DNA from: Bacteroidota bacterium
GTDB lineage: Bacteria > Bacteroidota > Bacteroidia > Flavobacteriales > Crocinitomicaceae
Length of the DNA: 8,121 nucleotides
Assembly (NCBI GenBank): GCA_005798205.1
Contig: SYKJ01000072.1
Span: 1 to 8,121 of the forward strand
Reading direction: 5' to 3'
Shown: one piece after another, positions 4,867 through 8,121 of the stretch
How positions within the stretch are numbered: the stretch's first letter is position 1
Layout: every line of letters starts with the position of its first letter
Notes under the pieces: model-generated
Seen by the model: only the letters and a program-made list of their open reading frames with translations
Database searches by the model: none
Told to the model about the DNA's origin: nothing
Made by a program: the position numbers and the translations under genes

Positions 4867-6522
4867 ATGAAGCACTATTTATTAATTTTCTTACAGATTT
4901 TTATAATTGGTTTTTTTGCAAATTCCCAAACAACGATTGGACTTATACAACACAACGAGGGAACGCTCGATGATGGCTATGTTCTTTTTGCGCCACAGAC
5001 AAGCTCTACTACCTATTTAATTGATAAATGCGGGAAAAAAGTTAAAACTTGGGAGAGCACTTACAGACCAGGATTATCTTGCTATCTTCTTGAAGATGGC
5101 TCACTTTTACGCACAGGCGTTGTTGCAAGTCCAACTTTTGCAAGTGGAGGACATGGCGGAGTAATCCAAAAATTTGATTGGGATGGGAATTTAACATGGA
5201 CTTATTTCATTTCAGATGCTATAAATTGGCAACACCACGACATCAAAGCATTGCCAAATGGAAATGTATTGGCAATTGCCTGGGAAAGTAAAACAAATAC
5301 TCAAGCAATTGCTAATGGAAGGAATCCGCAATTAGTGCCTTCGACCGTTTGGAGTGAACAAATTTTGGAAATTCAGCCAACGAGCGCAACAGAAGGAACT
5401 GTTGTTTGGGAATGGCATTTATGGGATCATTTAATTCAAGATTTTGATAACACAAAACCGAATTTTGGAGTTGTGAGTAATAATCCGCAATTAATGAATA
5501 TAAATTTCAATGCCTCTGCTACAAATTCTGACTGGATTCACCTAAATTCAATAGATTACAACAGTACCTTAGATCAAATTCTATTGAGTTCTCGAACACT
5601 TGATGAAATTTGGATAATTGACCATAGCACTACCTCAGAAGAGGCAGCAAGTCACACTGGCGGAAATGGTGGTAAAGGTGGTGATTTATTATACCGTTGG
5701 GGAAATTCTTTAACTTACAATATAGCAACAAATACGCAATTCTATGGTCAACATAATGCCCAATGGATCAAAGAAGGTTTACCATATGAAAACCAAATAA
5801 TGGTATTTAATAATGGAAATGGAAGACCTGGCGGAAATTACTCTACCATAGAAATTATCAATCCACCACTAAATGGATATAATTACAACGCTAGTTTACC
5901 CTATTTGCCAGAAGCACCGTCATGGATTTACAACGCTGGAAATCCTAATAATTTTTATGCCGCTCTCACTTCAGGATGCCAACAACTTTCAAATGGGAAT
6001 GTCTTGTTCTGCCAAGGACCTAAAGGAACATTTAGAGAAATTACAAATAGTGGTACTACCATTTGGGTTTACATAAATCCAGTCACCGCAAACGGAATTT
6101 TAGATCAAGGCGCAGTAGTTGCAGGGAATTCTGTCTTTAGATGCACTTTTTATCCAAGTAATTTTCCAGGTTTTAACAATCAAATTCTAACTCCTTCAAC
6201 GATTATAGAAAATGTTAACTCGGTTTCTAATACGTGTATTTTATCTTTGAGTAATGAAAATTTAAGTATGGATGCAAGCTCTCTTTTGGTTTATCCAAAT
6301 CCCGCTAAAGAATCCTTGAAAATTGAAATTTTAAACCAAAATACGGAAAAAATAGATGTTAAAATCACAGATTTATTAGGAAAAATTGTTCAGTCTGAAA
6401 CATTAATAAAAGAAAATGGTGTTTTTGATTTAATCCCTAATAAATTATTAAATGGTTATTACACACTAACTATTTCCTCCAATCATTCTGTTTATCAGAA
6501 AAAAATCCTAATTTCAAATTAG
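4867..6522 (+). CDS. Secreted arylsulfotransferase-like (ASST family) protein with T9SS C-terminal sorting domain
   Basis: A 551-aa secreted protein: signal peptide (residues 1 to about 21, cleavage near NSQ), a beta-propeller of the aryl-sulfate sulfotransferase family (about 22-440), and a type A T9SS sorting domain (about 473-551) opening with VYPNPAKESLKIEI and ending in a short KKILISN tail. ASST enzymes transfer sulfate from one aryl sulfate to another phenol through a sulfated His, without PAPS. Residues fit the catalytic set I recall from E. coli ASST (His252, His356, Arg374, His436): H123 or H124 in WQHHD, H225 in WIHLNS, R243 in SSRTLDE (again exactly 18 after the second His) and H296 in GQHNAQW. 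Other family marks are LLYRWGN (274-280) and LSNGNVLFCQG (374-384). A Gly-rich loop precedes LLYRWGN. The T9SS domain implies export across the outer membrane to the surface or medium. The substrate is unknown. Confidence 0.87.
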   Translation: MKHYLLIFLQIFIIGFFANSQTTIGLIQHNEGTLDDGYVLFAPQTSSTTYLIDKCGKKVKTWESTYRPGLSCYLLEDGSLLRTGVVASPTFASGGHGGVIQKFDWDGNLTWTYFISDAINWQHHDIKALPNGNVLAIAWESKTNTQAIANGRNPQLVPSTVWSEQILEIQPTSATEGTVVWEWHLWDHLIQDFDNTKPNFGVVSNNPQLMNINFNASATNSDWIHLNSIDYNSTLDQILLSSRTLDEIWIIDHSTTSEEAASHTGGNGGKGGDLLYRWGNSLTYNIATNTQFYGQHNAQWIKEGLPYENQIMVFNNGNGRPGGNYSTIEIINPPLNGYNYNASLPYLPEAPSWIYNAGNPNNFYAALTSGCQQLSNGNVLFCQGPKGTFREITNSGTTIWVYINPVTANGILDQGAVVAGNSVFRCTFYPSNFPGFNNQILTPSTIIENVNSVSNTCILSLSNENLSMDASSLLVYPNPAKESLKIEILNQNTEKIDVKITDLLGKIVQSETLIKENGVFDLIPNKLLNGYYTLTISSNHSVYQKKILISN

Positions 6523-6561
6523 AATAAGTTTTCCTTAGGGTAAAATAGTTAAAAGAAGTTC

Positions 6562-6987
6562 ATGAAGTATTCCATGTTTCTTATTTCCTTTCTTTGTCTA
6601 ATGCACGTAACAGCTCAAAAAAGCACAATTAACCTAACGGTCACAATAACGAATCTGAAAAATACAAAAGGAGAAATAGAAGTCGGGCTGTATAAAAATG
6701 CAGAAAATTTTGCTAATCCTAAGCTTACTTTTAAAAAAATACGCGCCAAAGTAACAGGAGATGAAATGAGTGTTGTATTTCATAAATTAGAGGAAGGGCT
6801 TTACGGCATTTGTATTTTTCACGATGAAAATAACAACTCTATCTGCGACCGCAATTTTTTTGGTTTTCCCACAGAAACTTATGGGTTTTCGAATAATGCA
6901 AGGCCAATATTTTCTGCGCCCTCTTTTGATCGCTGCAAAATAAAATTGGAAAAAGAGACAAAAATTTCAATTAAATGTATTTTGTAA
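6562..6987 (+). CDS. Secreted DUF2141 family protein
   Basis: A 141-aa protein with a signal peptide (about residues 1-18, ending VTAQ) and one DUF2141 domain filling the mature part. Family marks are G-E-I-E-V-G-L-Y near residue 40, L-E-E-G-L-Y (76-81), FHDENNNSICDRNFFGFP (86-103) and YGFSNNA (107-113), followed by FSAPSF where the family usually has a G-P-P-S-F type motif. The DENNN segment resembles a calcium-binding turn, but no role is proven. Members are common in Bacteroidota, predicted to be periplasmic or exported beta-sandwiches, and of unknown function. There is no T9SS sorting domain. It begins 39 bp after the arylsulfotransferase-like gene, with AAAGAAG about 3 bp before the ATG as a possible weak ribosome binding site. 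The two may be co-transcribed. Confidence 0.88.
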   Translation: MKYSMFLISFLCLMHVTAQKSTINLTVTITNLKNTKGEIEVGLYKNAENFANPKLTFKKIRAKVTGDEMSVVFHKLEEGLYGICIFHDENNNSICDRNFFGFPTETYGFSNNARPIFSAPSFDRCKIKLEKETKISIKCIL

Positions 6988-7048
6988 TATTAAGTTCAAG
7001 TTAAAAAAATCACTCTATAAAATTTTAATGCCCTGCCCACCAATAAAT

Positions 7049-7075
7049 GAAGATTGCAAAATGTTCGCTATCTTC
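7049..7075. promoter_or_regulatory. Imperfect inverted repeat between the DUF2141 gene and pepP
   Basis: GAAGATTGC (7049-7057) and GCTATCTTC (7067-7075) pair at 8 of 9 positions around a 9-base loop, 20 bp ahead of the pepP ATG. An AT-rich stretch with a T5 run follows. It could be a weak terminator for the upstream transcript or a 5' leader hairpin for pepP. A one-mismatch -7 box, TATCTTCG, overlaps its right arm. Confidence 0.3.
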
Positions 7076-7079
7076 GTAT

Positions 7080-7094
7080 TTCAAAATTTTTGAA
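7080..7094. repeat. Short perfect inverted repeat directly before the pepP start
   Basis: TTCAAAA (7080-7086) and TTTTGAA (7088-7094) form a perfect 7-bp inverted repeat around one base, ending 1 bp before the ATG at 7096. A one-base loop is too tight for an RNA hairpin of full length, so a protein-binding dyad is likelier if it means anything. There is no Shine-Dalgarno here. Confidence 0.3.
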
Positions 7095-7095
7095 T

Positions 7096-8121
7096 ATGAA
7101 GTATGATCGCATAGATTCAAGTTTGTACCTTGCTAACAGAAAAAAATTCAGCGAAAAAATGGCTAAAGACACGGTGGCTGTTTTTAATTCAAACGACATT
7201 TATCCGATAAGTGCTGATAGCACAATGCCTTTTCAACAACACCGAGATATCTTATACTTGTCTGGAGTTGATCAAGAAGAATCTATTTTAGTACTTTTTC
7301 CAAATGCAAGTAATCCGGCTCATAGGGAAATTTTATTTTTAAAAGAAACAAGTGAACTTATTGCAATTTGGGAAGGAGAAAAACTCACAAAAGAAACCGC
7401 ATTTTATACTTCAGGAATTAAAACAGTCTATTGGCTAGCACAGTTTCCAACGATTTTTAAGCAAATCATGTCGGAAGCAGAAGGAATTTATCTTAACACC
7501 AATGAACATCTTCGTGCTAACACAGAAGTTCAAACGCGAGAAGATCGATTTATTTCTGAAGTTAGAAAAGATTACCCCGCACATACAGTTTTTAAATCAG
7601 CACCAATTCTTCATAAAATTCGCTCTGTAAAGGATGCAATTGAAATTGAGTTAATGCAAAAGGCATGTAAAATTACTGAGTCAAGTTTTTTACGCTTATT
7701 GAAATTTATAAAACCTGGAGTTTGGGAATATGAAATAGAAGCTGAATTAGCGCATGAATTTTTACGAAATCGCTCGAAGGGTTTTGCATATACGCCAATT
7801 ATTGCCTCTGGAAAAAATGCCTGTGTTTTACATTATATTGAAAACAACCAGCTCTGCAAAGATGGAGATGTTATTTTATTAGATGTTGGAGCAGAATATG
7901 CAAATTATTCCTCAGATTTAACTCGTTGCGTTCCTGTAAATGGAAGATTTACTGCACGACAAAAAGCAGTTTACAATGCAGTTCTTCATGTTAAAACCAA
8001 TGCAGAAAAATTATTAGTTCCCGGAACAATCATGGCTGAATACCACAAGCAAGTTGGGCATTTAATGGAAGAACAATTGGTAAACTTGGGCTTGATTTCT
8101 ATGGATGATATAAAAAATCAA
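7096..8121 (+). CDS. pepP: Aminopeptidase P (Xaa-Pro aminopeptidase), 3' end outside the window
   Basis: The first 342 codons of a gene open to the right edge. Aminopeptidase P removes an N-terminal residue that is followed by proline, using a dinuclear metal centre (usually manganese), in the cytoplasm. Residues 1 to about 165 match the AMP_N domain (MPFQQHRDILYLSGVDQEES lies within it), and the pita-bread catalytic domain begins near residue 176. Visible active-site residues are H246 (ACVLHYIENN), D263 (ILLDVGAEY) and D274 (SSDLTR), which fit E. coli PepP His243, Asp260 and Asp271 at a constant offset of 3. The remaining metal ligands, two His and two Glu, would lie beyond the window. I chose the ATG at 7096 because the opening MKYDRIDSSLYLANRKKF looks like a full family N-terminus. 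It follows the DUF2141 gene by 108 bp. Confidence 0.94.
   Translation, partial: MKYDRIDSSLYLANRKKFSEKMAKDTVAVFNSNDIYPISADSTMPFQQHRDILYLSGVDQEESILVLFPNASNPAHREILFLKETSELIAIWEGEKLTKETAFYTSGIKTVYWLAQFPTIFKQIMSEAEGIYLNTNEHLRANTEVQTREDRFISEVRKDYPAHTVFKSAPILHKIRSVKDAIEIELMQKACKITESSFLRLLKFIKPGVWEYEIEAELAHEFLRNRSKGFAYTPIIASGKNACVLHYIENNQLCKDGDVILLDVGAEYANYSSDLTRCVPVNGRFTARQKAVYNAVLHVKTNAEKLLVPGTIMAEYHKQVGHLMEEQLVNLGLISMDDIKNQ

Noticed and set aside
5644..5690. Gly-rich stretch in the arylsulfotransferase-like protein considered as a low-complexity repeat or insertion scar
   Set aside because: It is a short loop just before the family motif LLYRWGN with no DNA-level repeat, so it looks like an ordinary surface loop.
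5873..6076. Alternate-frame open frame within the arylsulfotransferase-like gene
   Set aside because: It overlaps propeller-blade coding sequence in another frame and has no features of its own.

Overview
The window is AT-rich, has almost no Shine-Dalgarno sequences ahead of its genes, and carries a type IX secretion (T9SS) C-terminal sorting domain, a DUF2141 protein and a caa3/Cox-type oxidase operon with two subunit III paralogs. Together these point to a member of the Bacteroidota, most likely a Flavobacteriales-like marine or freshwater aerobe (possibly Crocinitomicaceae or a relative; this is inferred, not proven).

Layout. Positions 4199 down to 1 hold a tightly packed minus-strand operon for cytochrome c oxidase biogenesis and small subunits: cyoE (heme O synthase), a 350-aa subunit III-like protein, a 341-aa canonical subunit III, a 123-aa subunit IV, a SCO1/SenC-like protein, and the start of a lipoprotein that is probably a second SCO protein and runs off the left edge. 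Gaps are 3-19 bp, except that cyoE is separated from the divergent plus-strand genes by a 115-bp region. Subunits I and II (coxA, coxB) are not in the window and must be encoded elsewhere.

Positions 4315 to 8121 hold four plus-strand genes: a gamma-carbonic-anhydrase-family hexapeptide protein, a secreted arylsulfotransferase-like beta-propeller with a T9SS sorting domain, a secreted DUF2141 protein, and the first 342 codons of an aminopeptidase P (pepP) that runs off the right edge. No stretch over 300 bases lacks a gene. No tRNA, rRNA, CRISPR array, insertion sequence or integrase is visible.

How they work together. CyoE makes heme O (the precursor of heme A) for subunit I, SCO proteins deliver copper to the CuA site of subunit II, and subunits III and IV complete the membrane complex, so the left half is a terminal oxidase assembly and structure unit. 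The right half is a mixed set, with two envelope or secreted proteins between two housekeeping-type enzymes.

The most unusual signal is in the oxidase. Both subunit III paralogs carry a large extra non-membrane domain at the same place, between predicted helices 3 and 4. In the 350-aa paralog this insert is built from a degenerate tandem repeat of exactly 56 residues (about 2.6 copies); in the 341-aa paralog it is His-rich with a shorter I-x-L-x-D-G-S-x-A repeat. In addition, the complete SCO-like protein keeps its CxxxC copper motif but has no histidine where the family's third copper ligand should lie.
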